A DNA stretch of 64,000 nt from CBDBUR01 sp965209065 (lineage in GTDB: Bacteria; Pseudomonadota; Alphaproteobacteria; JAPOUT01; G958296285). Under the pieces are notes generated by a model. That model saw only the letters and a list, made by a program, of their open reading frames with translations. It was not told the origin of the DNA and made no database searches. Positions 41,953 through 50,318 of the stretch are shown here, piece by piece. Made by a program: the position numbers and the translations under genes. Location: the NCBI GenBank assembly GCA_965209065.1, contig OZ242373.1, forward strand, positions 186,001-250,000. Reading direction: 5' to 3'. Positions within the stretch are counted from its first letter, which is position 1; every line of letters begins with the position of its first letter.

Positions 41953-42705
41953 TCACGGAATTGAAAGGTCAAAAGCTAGCCGCGCCGCTACAAACAAAAT
42001 CAACAGCGCAGTTAAAAGCGCAACATACCGCTGGGGAATAAACCGAATGGTTAGAAAATTGCCAAGCGCTCCACCCAACAGCACTAGCACAGGCAAAAAC
42101 CAATAGTCGAATAGCTCGCTACTTATGCCAGTTTTTTGAACCTGCCCCACCAAACCCGCACTAGAATTGACAAGAATAAAAACCGACGCCGCCATCGCAA
42201 TTTCTTTTGGCGGAGCCGCGCGCAAATTATAAAGTATCGGCGCTAGAAAAATGCCGCCACCGATACCAACCGCTCCCGATAAAAACCCTATGCCCGCACC
42301 CAGCCCCAAACTCACGCCTAGCGGAGGCAAACGATAAGCACTTTGACTCTTCTCATCATAAAAGCGATAGGTCAGCAAAAGGCGTCCGCCCGCAAGCAGC
42401 AGAGTCAAAAACAATAACCAAAGAAATTGCGCCTGAGACAAGGCAAGCAACCCGCCGAGATAGGCACACGGCACGGAAGCCAAAATAGACGGCAGGATTA
42501 AAGGCTTATTCCAAAAACCCGCCGCTCCATAACGAAAGCTATTGCCCCCGACCACAAGTATATTACACAGCAAGGCAAGCACAGGCACAAACATAAACGG
42601 AACTTGCCACAAAACTAACAGCGCAAGGTAAGACGAGCCGCCGCCAAAACCTACGCCGGCATAAAACAAGGCAACAATAAAAAATGATAGACCCAGAAGA
42701 CTCAT
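41953..42705 (-). CDS. TauE/SafE-type sulfite/anion exporter family protein
   Basis: A 250-residue membrane protein with about eight helices. The repeated family signature is visible: FYAGVGFGGGSSYLALLVL at the start and IGFLSGAVGIGGGIFLAPIL in the middle, the paired glycine-rich motifs of TauE/SafE permeases. These export sulfite or organosulfonates in known cases, but specificity here is unknown. Base composition is like the core genome. It sits between the DUF3800 gene and the CBASS operon, 106 bp downstream of the latter, same strand. Confidence 0.85.
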   Translation of the reverse strand: MSLLGLSFFIVALFYAGVGFGGGSSYLALLVLWQVPFMFVPVLALLCNILVVGGNSFRYGAAGFWNKPLILPSILASVPCAYLGGLLALSQAQFLWLLFLTLLLAGGRLLLTYRFYDEKSQSAYRLPPLGVSLGLGAGIGFLSGAVGIGGGIFLAPILYNLRAAPPKEIAMAASVFILVNSSAGLVGQVQKTGISSELFDYWFLPVLVLLGGALGNFLTIRFIPQRYVALLTALLILFVAARLAFDLSIP

Positions 42706-42811
42706 GAGGTGGTGTTGTCTGTAAGGGGGTAAGGGGGGATTTCTTTATCAGGTATCATCGCTCCTTGATTAAAATTGAGCGCGCGCCTTATGTCAAGCCT
42801 TGATGTTGTAT

Positions 42812-43783
42812 TTATAAAGAAGGATTTTGTAAAAATATTTTCTGTATCTGTTGCCCATGCATTTTTACTTTCTCTTGAGCAATGAGAGGAAGGCATTGGG
42901 TTGCTTTTTTCCATTCATCCATGTCAATTTTTAATTCAGCAGGAGCTTCTATTCGTAATATGTTTTCACGTCCGATTAAAAGTCCAGCTTGACCTATTGC
43001 ATTTTGTGATTGAAAATGCATTTCTGCTTCATGGATTTTGCTCCATGAAAATATTCCACCCATTTTTTCTTGACATTTTGTTAAACAATATTTAGATGCG
43101 ATACAACCTAAACTTAAAATTTTTATTTGGTTACTGCATATATCAAAAGCTGACATGGCTTCTACAACGCCAACCATAATTGGATTATTGACCCATACAC
43201 CACCATCAATGAATGTGTTTTCTCCATTTTTATACAATGAAAAATAGGTTGGTGCGGATGAAGTTGCTTTTGCTATGGTTGCCATTTCTTGATTGCCATC
43301 CATTTTATAATCAGGATGATGTGGAGTTTTAAAAATATAAACTTCTCCCCCATAATTTGCACCGATGGCGGGAATACATAAGTGGTATTTTGATTCTTTT
43401 AATAATTTTCTGTTAAACATATCATTGATTACTTGATCTAAATTTTTTCTATTATGCTTTCTAAATACCCACCGTTTAATTCCTAATGTTGAAGGAAATA
43501 TATCTTCGCCTTTTTCTTTATAGATAGATGCAATTTTACTAGGAGGTATTTCAGCACCGAGCCCAAGAGCAATAAGTCCACCTGTTGAAGTTCCAACGAT
43601 GAGGTCAAAGTAATCTCCGATAGCATAAGAGTGGCAATACTCTTCTTCTAATAAAGACAAAATTGTTGCTGGGAGCAAGCCTTTAATTCCTCCACCATCT
43701 ATGGATAGAATTTTGAAATTCTTTCCTTTTGGCCAAGAGTTTTTTTGCCTTTGGGTTTGTAGTGTTCCGCTAGATCTACTCAC
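42812..43783 (-). CDS. capV: CBASS effector: patatin-like phospholipase (CapV-like)
   Basis: The effector of a cyclic-oligonucleotide anti-phage system. When activated by the second messenger it degrades membrane phospholipids and kills the infected cell. Patatin features: oxyanion loop GGGIKG (residues 30-35), nucleophile GTSTG (Ser66) and the dyad aspartate in DGGVWVNNP (D193). The 323-residue length fits CapV. It starts at GTG 43783, overlapping the CD-NTase stop as GTGA, which fixes the pair as an operon. AT-rich composition suggests acquisition. Confidence 0.88.
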   Translation of the reverse strand: MSRSSGTLQTQRQKNSWPKGKNFKILSIDGGGIKGLLPATILSLLEEEYCHSYAIGDYFDLIVGTSTGGLIALGLGAEIPPSKIASIYKEKGEDIFPSTLGIKRWVFRKHNRKNLDQVINDMFNRKLLKESKYHLCIPAIGANYGGEVYIFKTPHHPDYKMDGNQEMATIAKATSSAPTYFSLYKNGENTFIDGGVWVNNPIMVGVVEAMSAFDICSNQIKILSLGCIASKYCLTKCQEKMGGIFSWSKIHEAEMHFQSQNAIGQAGLLIGRENILRIEAPAELKIDMDEWKKATQCLPLIAQEKVKMHGQQIQKIFLQNPSL

Positions 43784-45114
43784 TCGATTCTGACAACAAA
43801 CTCGCCGCTACGCGCAACACACGCACCATCTTTTATAATAAAACATTCTATGCAGTGAATTCCAGAATAAAGCGTGTATTCGGGTTTAGTTAGTGAAGGC
43901 GTTTCTTCAAAATTTCCACGTAACCCATTTGCATTTTGAGCGCCTAGTCCTGTGTTTACAATTTGCCAAATTATCTCATATGGACGCAATGCGCTCGTCC
44001 TCGCTACAAACAATAGTTCGAAGTGCTTGGGCAGTAGGGTATTATTCAGAATCTTCTTGTAGCGGTTATTTGTACGCTTGTTTTTTTTGGCTCTAGCAGT
44101 AATTTTAGCGCAGGCACTAATATTTTCAGGATAACTCAATTTCTGCCTATGTAGCTGACCATTAAAGAAATTAGAATTTTTTCCTGGATTGAACTCCTCA
44201 TTAACACAATGTAACCATTTAAAAAAAGCTTCTTTTTTTTCAGGGTGTTCTTGCCATTTGTCTGCAAAATTTTCTTCGGGATTTGTTGGATTAGATATCC
44301 TATGAATGTCATTTTGCTTTTCAATAAATTGACCCATTTTATTTGCGATATTAGCGAGAGCACTTCTTAAATTAGTTTCACCGTTATATGCATGAGCGGC
44401 AAGAGTTGTAATTATAATTGAAATGGGCCTGTTTTCAAAATCATTAGCAAACATTTTGTCGCGATGGTATTTTAATACTTGAATAGCTTGTTGCAAGTGG
44501 GTTTTTACTTTATAATAAGGAACATCATCAACTCTTTCTTGTAATACTCTGACTTGGTATTCAAATTGATTGCCTATACGTCTTCTGAACCATTTGGCAT
44601 ATCCTTTTGGATTACTTGGTGGATAATCATTGCAACGACCAGTGTAACATCGGTGCTTTTTATCTGTGATGCCGATAGAGGTTTTTGCATACGGAGAACT
44701 TTCTTCTCTTCCATAGGGGATAGCAGGTAAAATATCTATATGGAAATTTTCATCATCGGAATAATTGAGTGTCCAACAACGATTTCCCTCTTCAGGCTTA
44801 GCGTTTATTCCATTAGCTTGAGCATATAACTCAATTTCTTTTCCAACCATTTCTTTTAGTTTTTGTTGTGATATATCATAGTTAGATAAGTTTAATTCAC
44901 AAACGAGATCAATATCATATTCCCCTTGCCTTGCGGGAGAATTGATAGCAGTTCCAAGAGCAAAAGAACCTTGGGCGTAGATTTTTGGGTTGAATTTTGC
45001 AACACTCGAATCAGGTCGCTCTAACCACTTGCCTATAGACTTATATCGGTTTATAGCCTTTTCATAAAGACTATCTGGAACTTGAGCTTGTTTTAAAATT
45101 TCGTCTATTGTCAT
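43780..45114 (-). CDS. CBASS CD-NTase (cyclic oligonucleotide synthase)
   Basis: A cGAS/DncV-like nucleotidyltransferase making a cyclic nucleotide upon phage infection. The active site is the GS motif AQGSFALGTA and EYDIDLV (two aspartates two residues apart), with a third aspartate in FHIDILPA. The C-terminal 90 residues (EIIWQIVNTG, LRGNFEETPS, YSGIHCIECFIIKDG, SGEFVVRIE) look like the AGS-C sensor domain fused to some CD-NTases. The start is either ATG 45114 (GGAGG 11 bp upstream) or ATG 45132. No Cap2/Cap3 or HORMA/TRIP13 genes are adjacent, so this is a minimal type I system. Confidence 0.86.
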   Translation of the reverse strand: MTIDEILKQAQVPDSLYEKAINRYKSIGKWLERPDSSVAKFNPKIYAQGSFALGTAINSPARQGEYDIDLVCELNLSNYDISQQKLKEMVGKEIELYAQANGINAKPEEGNRCWTLNYSDDENFHIDILPAIPYGREESSPYAKTSIGITDKKHRCYTGRCNDYPPSNPKGYAKWFRRRIGNQFEYQVRVLQERVDDVPYYKVKTHLQQAIQVLKYHRDKMFANDFENRPISIIITTLAAHAYNGETNLRSALANIANKMGQFIEKQNDIHRISNPTNPEENFADKWQEHPEKKEAFFKWLHCVNEEFNPGKNSNFFNGQLHRQKLSYPENISACAKITARAKKNKRTNNRYKKILNNTLLPKHFELLFVARTSALRPYEIIWQIVNTGLGAQNANGLRGNFEETPSLTKPEYTLYSGIHCIECFIIKDGACVARSGEFVVRIE

Positions 45115-45165
45115 GATAGGGGATGCCTCCATTGCTTTGTAGTGCCCCCCCGATTGATTCTTTTA

Positions 45166-45194
45166 ATGCTAAAACATATTTATCTAGAAGTCAA
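45166..45194 (-). promoter_or_regulatory. Promoter of the CBASS operon
   Basis: Read leftward, TTGACT (45194-45189) and TAGCAT (45171-45166) are 17 bp apart, about 35 bp upstream of the first possible start codon of the CD-NTase. Five of six and four of six consensus bases match. Confidence 0.55.
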
Positions 45195-45274
45195 GTAAAT
45201 TATGCATTAGGAGAATCATATAATTGATTCGCTAAAAAGGAATAAGGTAGCCCCCTGCGTTTCAAAAACAAAAG

Positions 45275-45350
45275 TGGCGAGCCCGGGGGGATTCGAACCC
45301 CCGACCACCTGATTAAAAGTCAGGTGCTCTACCAACTGAGCTACGGGCCC
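45275..45350 (-). tRNA. tRNA-Lys (anticodon TTT)
   Basis: A complete 76-nt gene including the encoded CCA end. The acceptor stem is GGGCCCG (5') with CGGGCTC (3'), the anticodon loop is CTTTTAA within TGACTTTTAATCA, and the T-loop is TTCGAAT. The 3' end faces the CBASS operon, as for tRNA genes used as integration sites. Confidence 0.97.
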
Positions 45351-45374
45351 TCTTTATTTTGCTCGCTCCCCCCC

Positions 45375-45422
45375 AACACTGCCGACACCAACACCGACAC
45401 TGGCACCGACATCGGCACCGGC
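45375..45422 (+). repeat. 12-bp imperfect tandem repeat between two tRNA genes
   Basis: Four 12-bp units (45375-45386, 45387-45398, 45399-45410, 45411-45422) follow the pattern AC(C/T)(A/G)(A/G)CACCGAC. They fill the spacer between tRNA-Phe and tRNA-Lys. Confidence 0.7.
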
Positions 45423-45426
45423 AAGG

Positions 45427-45499
45427 CGCCCAGAGGTGGGTTTGAACCACCGACACCACGGTTTTCAGCCGTGTGCTCTACCAACTGAGCTATCTGGGC
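45427..45499 (-). tRNA. tRNA-Phe (anticodon GAA)
   Basis: A 73-nt tRNA gene without an encoded CCA. The acceptor stem is GCCCAGA with TCTGGGC, the anticodon loop CTGAAAA sits between ACGG and CCGT, and the T-loop is TTCAAAC. It is 77 bp upstream of tRNA-Lys on the same strand and probably cotranscribed. Confidence 0.96.
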
Positions 45500-45583
45500 A
45501 TAGCTTGTTTATCCTATAAAATAGCGGCCATTTCAATTTTATTTTTGCCGACTATTTTTGGCGGCGCACCCTCACCCCTCACG

Positions 45584-45616
45584 CTCACTTATAGCGGCAC
45601 CCCTCACTTATAGCGG
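45584..45616 (+). repeat. Short duplication of the infA 3' end
   Basis: The 14-bp sequence CTCACTTATAGCGG at 45603-45616 covers the last codons and stop of infA and is repeated at 45584-45597, a 19-bp period. This looks like a small tandem duplication just after the stop codon. Confidence 0.7.
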
Positions 45617-45822
45617 TAGGTGATTCGCCCCTTCGTGAGGTCGTAGGGCGTGAGCTCCACCAGCACCTTATCGCCCACCAGAACGCGAATATGATTCTTG
45701 CGCATTTTCCCCGCAATATGCGCGATAATCTCGTGTTTATTCTCCAGCTCAACCCGAAATTTCGTGTTGGAGAGCAGTTCTTTCACTTGTCCGTCCATTT
45801 CTATCAGCTCTTCTTTAGCCAT
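45604..45822 (-). CDS. infA: Translation initiation factor IF-1
   Basis: The 72-residue S1-domain initiation factor that occupies the ribosomal A site. The typical sequence includes MAKEELIEMDGQV, FRVELENKHEIIAHIAGKMR and GDKVLVELTPYDLTKGRITY. Normal length. It is the last gene of the murA-DUF2948-hisD cluster, a common alphaproteobacterial order, although the phosphotyrosine phosphatase gene often found before infA is missing here. Confidence 0.97.
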   Translation of the reverse strand: MAKEELIEMDGQVKELLSNTKFRVELENKHEIIAHIAGKMRKNHIRVLVGDKVLVELTPYDLTKGRITYRYK

Positions 45823-45852
45823 GATGGTTTTGTTTTGGGGTCATCGCGTGGG

Positions 45853-47679
45853 TCATCTCATATACATAACACAGATTAGGGTAAAGAGTCGCCTAGCGGT
45901 ATTATCATCGGTGGTGATGGAGCCGCGCGTTTGGAGCAGCGCGCCGAGCATTTCCGCCCCCTCGTTATGGAGCGCGCGCCGTTCCTTATCCAGCTCCTCA
46001 ACCTTATGGACGTTATGCTTGATGGAATCGTAATAGCTTTCGCACAGGAGGAAGTAGTCGCGCACGAGCCGAAGCAGAGACGAGAGGGCTAAACTGAAAC
46101 GCAGTCCCGCTTGATTGACGAAAACCAGCCGACCCTCCTCGCAAGACAAGGTCAGCTTATGTCCTTCGGGCGGATTCTCTTTATAATGAAAGAGGTTTTT
46201 TTCTAGCAAATCATAAAGAGCGGCTTTGCGTTCAAATTCTAATTCTTCGCGGCGGGGTTTTTCCAGACCCGCGCCGAACTGGATATCTTTAATATGAGCG
46301 CCGACGGCGCCGGCGGCGGGGTGCGCTTTTTTTTCTAGCGGAGGCTCTTCGCTACGCTCTCTAATTTTGTCGGGGCTGTGAAAGGCGAGGGCGGGCTTAT
46401 TGCTTTGCCGACGAATAGCCACCGCGCGCGCGTGCGCCTCCAGCCCTTCGGCTTTGGCGAGCGTCTCGGCACTTTGCGCGAGCGCGTCAAAACTTTCAGG
46501 CGGACAAAAGGTGATGGAGGTGCGTTTCATAAAGTCATAAACCGACAAGCCCGACGAAAACCTTGCGGCTTGAGAGGTGGGTAAAATATGGTTCGTGCCG
46601 ATAACATAATCACCGAGCACCTCGGGCGTGTGCGTGCCAATAAAAATCGTGCCAGCGTTATTTATTTTATCGGTCAGGCGCTCTGCTTGCGCGGTTAGAA
46701 TTTGTAGATGCTCGGCGGCTATCTGGTTGGCGAGAGGAATAGAATCTTCAAGAGAATCAACGATAATAATCGCGCCATATTGTTCCCAGCTTGCGCGCGC
46801 TATTTTCTTACGCGGCAAGCTATCGAGTTGTAGCTTAATGTGCTGGGCTATTTTTTCGGCAAAGTGTTTGTCATCGCAAATCAAAATGCTCTGCGCGAGT
46901 TCGTCGTGCTCTGCTTGGCTTAGGAGGTCGGCGGCAATCCAATCGGGCTGGTTGTTTTTATCGGCGATGACTAATATCTCTGAAGGTCCTGCTATCATAT
47001 CAATCCCGACGACACCGAAGACCTGCCGTTTGGCTTCGGCGACATAGGCATTGCCGGGACCGGTAATTTTATCCACTTTGGCGATGGTCTGCGTGCCAAA
47101 AGCGAACGCGGCAATTGCGCCAGCACCGCCCATTTGCCACACCTCGCTAATCCCGACTTGCTTGAAGGCTGCCATCAGCAGGGGGTCGTGGGTGCTATTG
47201 GCGGGCGCGGCGGCGGCAATCCGCGCGCAGCCCGCAATTTTGGCGGGCAAGCCGTTCATCAAAACCGAAGAGGGATAAAGCGCCGAGCCGCCCGGCACAT
47301 AAATGCCGACGGCTTCGATGGGTCGCCAGCGTTGTTCTATTTTGACTCCCTGTTCGTCTTGGCTGTGAATGGTTTGCGGCAGTTGTTTTTGATGCCACGC
47401 CTCGATGCGCTTGGCGGCGTGGTTTAGGGCTTCGAGCACCTGCGGCGAGCATTGGCTTGCCACTTCGTTGATATGCTCTTGCGGTAGCTTGAGTTGCTCG
47501 AGGGAAGTGTTATCAAATTTTTTCGCTTGCTCTATAAGGGCTTTGTCGCCGCGCTTGCGGGTATCGGCGATAATTTTGGCAACCTTTTCGCGCACGTTAA
47601 TATCGGCGCCGCGTTTTTGTAGGAAGCTATCAAAAGCAGCCGCGAACCCTTCGTCTTTATGGTGAAACCAATTTGCCAT
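45853..47679 (-). CDS. hisD: Histidinol dehydrogenase fused to UPF0262
   Basis: The first 430 residues are HisD, which oxidises L-histidinol to histidine in two NAD-dependent steps. Zinc-site and catalytic blocks are AGPSEILVIADKNN, DLLSQAEHDELAQ, AAEHLQI and GTNHILPTSQAARFSSGLS. A charged linker (about 430-452) is followed by a complete UPF0262 domain (residues about 460-608) with the family segments DYFLLCESYYDSIK, RRALHNEGAEML and ARRLFTLICV. In most Alphaproteobacteria these are two adjacent genes. No stop, frameshift or internal start marks the junction near 46320, so a genuine gene fusion is likely. UPF0262 has no known function. Confidence 0.9.
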   Translation of the reverse strand: MANWFHHKDEGFAAAFDSFLQKRGADINVREKVAKIIADTRKRGDKALIEQAKKFDNTSLEQLKLPQEHINEVASQCSPQVLEALNHAAKRIEAWHQKQLPQTIHSQDEQGVKIEQRWRPIEAVGIYVPGGSALYPSSVLMNGLPAKIAGCARIAAAAPANSTHDPLLMAAFKQVGISEVWQMGGAGAIAAFAFGTQTIAKVDKITGPGNAYVAEAKRQVFGVVGIDMIAGPSEILVIADKNNQPDWIAADLLSQAEHDELAQSILICDDKHFAEKIAQHIKLQLDSLPRKKIARASWEQYGAIIIVDSLEDSIPLANQIAAEHLQILTAQAERLTDKINNAGTIFIGTHTPEVLGDYVIGTNHILPTSQAARFSSGLSVYDFMKRTSITFCPPESFDALAQSAETLAKAEGLEAHARAVAIRRQSNKPALAFHSPDKIRERSEEPPLEKKAHPAAGAVGAHIKDIQFGAGLEKPRREELEFERKAALYDLLEKNLFHYKENPPEGHKLTLSCEEGRLVFVNQAGLRFSLALSSLLRLVRDYFLLCESYYDSIKHNVHKVEELDKERRALHNEGAEMLGALLQTRGSITTDDNTARRLFTLICVMYMR

Positions 47680-47695
47680 ACTTACTCTTATACCC

Positions 47696-48112
47696 TTAAT
47701 TCTGGTGTGCGGGTCTCATTTTTGCGCGCCACATTTCGCTGATGTCGTTTAGGTAGGCTTGGACGGAATCGACCTCTAGTTCTATTTCCTTTTCATTAGC
47801 GAAGAACAAGCGAATAATTCCTGCGGGCGGTTCTTGCTTGTCTTCAACGCAGATGGCGAGCAGTTGGATAAATTCATTTTTGTTTGTTTGCTGGAAGCCG
47901 CGATAGCGAACCTTTTCGACATCGTCGAAATGAAAGCCGCACAAAACGCGTTGATTACTTTTTTCGCCACTTTCCCAGCAAAAGCGGTTCGCCGCGCAAA
48001 CGAAGCGCCGTTCGGCTTCTAAGAAAACCATATCGCCAATACGGATAATGCTATCTTGTAAGTGTGTTGAGAGGAGCTTGACTTGCTCGGGCTGGTTGAT
48101 TTCTAACATCAT
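47696..48112 (-). CDS. DUF2948 family protein
   Basis: A 138-residue protein of an alphaproteobacterial family always found between murA and hisD. It shows LSTHLQDSIIRIGDMVFLE near the start, RRFVCAANRFCWE, RVLCGFHFDDVEKVRYRGF and LNDISEMW at the end. The frame extends upstream, but the start at 48112 overlaps the murA stop (TAATG), with a second ATG at 48109. Function unknown. Confidence 0.85.
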   Translation of the reverse strand: MMLEINQPEQVKLLSTHLQDSIIRIGDMVFLEAERRFVCAANRFCWESGEKSNQRVLCGFHFDDVEKVRYRGFQQTNKNEFIQLLAICVEDKQEPPAGIIRLFFANEKEIELEVDSVQAYLNDISEMWRAKMRPAHQN

Positions 48113-49458
48113 TATTGAAAACTTACGCGCTCTATGTGCGCGCCACAACGATTAAATTTTTCTTCCATTTTTTCAAAGCCGCGCTCTAGATGGAATATAT
48201 TTTTTATGTGCGTTTCGCCTTGCGCAATGAGTGCGGCAAGCACCAAGCAAGCAGACGCGCGAATATCGGTTGCGTTCACGTCTGCGCCATAAAGCGGCGT
48301 TTTGCCTTGAATGGTGGCGGTTTGCCCGTCAAGCGAGATGTTCGCGCCTAGCTGGTTTAGCTCCTTGATGTGCTGGAAGCGATTTTCAAAAAGGGTTTCG
48401 GTTATTTTGCTTTGGCCTTCGGCTTGGGTCATTAAGGTTGTCCATTGGGCTTGGAGGTCGGTGGGGAAGTCGGGGTAGGGCGCGGTGGTAATATCCACCG
48501 CCGCGATTTTTTGGTTCGGCGCGCGCGCAATGGTTATCGCCGAGTCCTCAAGCACATAAGGAATTTCCGCCTCGCGCAATTTTTCCAGCAGGCTTTGGAG
48601 GTGCGCGAGCGGTGCGTTTTCAATTTTCACTTTACCCGAGCATAAAGCGGCGGCAATCATATAAGTGCCAGCCTCAATTCTATCGGCGGGAATAGAGGCG
48701 TGGGTCGCGCCGAGCCGCGCGCCGCCTTGAATGGAGATTTCGCTAGAGCCCGCGCCTTCAATCTGCGCGCCCATCTGTTTTAGCATTTCGGCAAGGGCGA
48801 CGATTTCTGGCTCACGCGCGGCGTTGATGAGCTTCGTCTCTCCTTGCGCCGAGCAAGCAGCCATCAGCAGAACGTGGGTCGCGCCAACTGACGGAAAGTG
48901 AAGTTGAAACTTTGCGCCGGTTAGTTTCTTCGCCCGCACCTCAACATAATGATGGTTTAGCTCAATGCTTGCGCCGAGCGCTTTTAGTCCATCAAGATAA
49001 ATATCCACGCCGCGCTTGCCGATGTTATCGCCGCCCGGCAGAAAGACACGCGCGCGCTGTGTCCGCGCAAGCAGGGGCGCGAGTATCCAAAAGCTCGCGC
49101 GCATCTGCCGCACGAGATGAGCCGAAGCCTCGCTTGTTTTAATATGCTTGGTTTGTAAAACAATGCGCCGCGCGTGAGGTTCAAGCTCAATATGGCTGCC
49201 GAGCTCCTCAAGAATGGCAGTTAGGATAGAAACATCGCTCAGGGCAGGGAGGTTATCAAGCGCGACCGGCTCATCAGTGAGGAGGGTAGCAATCATCATC
49301 GGCAGGGCGGCATTTTTCGCCCCGGCGAGCTGGATAGTCCCGTTGAGCGCGCAGTTATCGCGCACGGCGCGCACAAGAAAAGCGGGCGCGATATTGGTTT
49401 TCTGCTGTTTGCGCTTTTTGAGGTTATCGCGCAGTTGTTGAGCCAAGTTTGTTTTCAT
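48112..49458 (-). CDS. murA: UDP-N-acetylglucosamine 1-carboxyvinyltransferase, Asp variant
   Basis: Transfers enolpyruvate to UDP-GlcNAc, the first step of peptidoglycan synthesis. Conserved are LAGAKNAALPMM (K48-N49), VRQMRASFWIL, and the active loop FLPGGDNIGKRGVD. In that loop the position of the fosfomycin-reactive cysteine (Cys115 in E. coli) is aspartate (D144), as in Mycobacterium and Chlamydia. The arginine of the same loop is kept (R149). The C-terminal half includes PADRIEAGTYMIAAA and YPDFPTDLQAQ. There is an N-terminal extension of about 25 basic residues. Natural fosfomycin resistance is predicted. Confidence 0.93.
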   Translation of the reverse strand: MKTNLAQQLRDNLKKRKQQKTNIAPAFLVRAVRDNCALNGTIQLAGAKNAALPMMIATLLTDEPVALDNLPALSDVSILTAILEELGSHIELEPHARRIVLQTKHIKTSEASAHLVRQMRASFWILAPLLARTQRARVFLPGGDNIGKRGVDIYLDGLKALGASIELNHHYVEVRAKKLTGAKFQLHFPSVGATHVLLMAACSAQGETKLINAAREPEIVALAEMLKQMGAQIEGAGSSEISIQGGARLGATHASIPADRIEAGTYMIAAALCSGKVKIENAPLAHLQSLLEKLREAEIPYVLEDSAITIARAPNQKIAAVDITTAPYPDFPTDLQAQWTTLMTQAEGQSKITETLFENRFQHIKELNQLGANISLDGQTATIQGKTPLYGADVNATDIRASACLVLAALIAQGETHIKNIFHLERGFEKMEEKFNRCGAHIERVSFQ

Positions 49459-49515
49459 TTACATTTTGTGCTAGAGTTTGGTTTATAGCTTAATATACAA
49501 CTAATGGAGGGAAAA

Positions 49516-50280
49516 ATGACACTATTTGATTTAAGCGGCAAGACGGCGATTATCACGGGTTCGACGAAGGGCATCGGGGAGGCGACTGCGCGCCGGCTGG
49601 CACAGCACGGAGCGAATGTTGTTGTCTCCAGCCGCAAGGCGGACGCATGCGACAAGGTCGCCGCCGAGATTAACGCCGACTATCCCGATAAGGCGATTGC
49701 GGTTCCGTGTAATATAGCGGACAAGGCTGCGCTGCAGAATCTGGTTGATAAGACGATAGAGAAGTGGGGTGCGGTAGATATTCTGGTTTGTAATGCGGCG
49801 GTGAATCCGTTCTTTGGCTCAATGAGCGACATTCCCGATGATGCTTTTGACCGCATTATGAATAACAACGTGAAGAGCAATCACTGGTTGGCGCAGATGG
49901 TTCTGCCGCAGATGAAGGAGCGCAAAGACGGAGCGATTATTATTATATCGTCTATCGGCGGGGTTCAAGGCTCGGCGGTGCTGGGGACTTACTCGATAAG
50001 CAAGGCGGCGGATTTTCAACTAGCGCGCAACCTAGCGGTGGAGCATGGGCGCGACAATATCCGCGTAAATGCGATAGCGCCGGGTTTGATAAAAACTTTT
50101 TTCGCCAAGGCGCTGTGGGATAATCCTGATATTCTAAAGCAAACGACAGCGGGGACTCCGTTAGAGCGCATCGGCATGCCTGATGAGATTGCGGGTGCGG
50201 TGGTATTTTTGGCATCGCCTGCGGGCGCTTTTATGAGCGGTCAAAAGATGATTATCGACGGCGGCAGAACGATAGCTTAA
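49516..50280 (+). CDS. Short-chain dehydrogenase/reductase
   Basis: A classical SDR of 254 residues. The NAD(P) motif is TGSTKGIGEATARRLA (TGxxxGIG), followed by NAAVNPF (NNAG variant), the catalytic Ser in IISSIGG and the YSISKAA motif with Tyr and Lys. The C-terminal GQKMIIDGG is typical. A GGAGGG ribosome site lies 4 bp upstream of the ATG at 49516, so this start is preferred to the ATG at 49504. Substrate unknown. It is divergent from murA. Confidence 0.88.
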   Translation: MTLFDLSGKTAIITGSTKGIGEATARRLAQHGANVVVSSRKADACDKVAAEINADYPDKAIAVPCNIADKAALQNLVDKTIEKWGAVDILVCNAAVNPFFGSMSDIPDDAFDRIMNNNVKSNHWLAQMVLPQMKERKDGAIIIISSIGGVQGSAVLGTYSISKAADFQLARNLAVEHGRDNIRVNAIAPGLIKTFFAKALWDNPDILKQTTAGTPLERIGMPDEIAGAVVFLASPAGAFMSGQKMIIDGGRTIA

Positions 50281-50318
50281 TCCGCGCGGGCGGCAAAACT
50301 CAAAACCTAACTAACTAC

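Noticed and set aside
42702..42914. A 70-codon minus-strand frame between the TauE-like gene and capV
   Set aside because: It overlaps the 3' end of capV in another frame and shows no family features or ribosome site.
42812..45132. A mobile element with an integrase
   Set aside because: No integrase, transposase or inverted repeat was seen, so an island is proposed only as inference from the tRNA and the remnant.
45375..45422. A CRISPR array
   Set aside because: The units are 12 bp, directly adjoining and without spacers. No cas genes or true arrays are present in the window.
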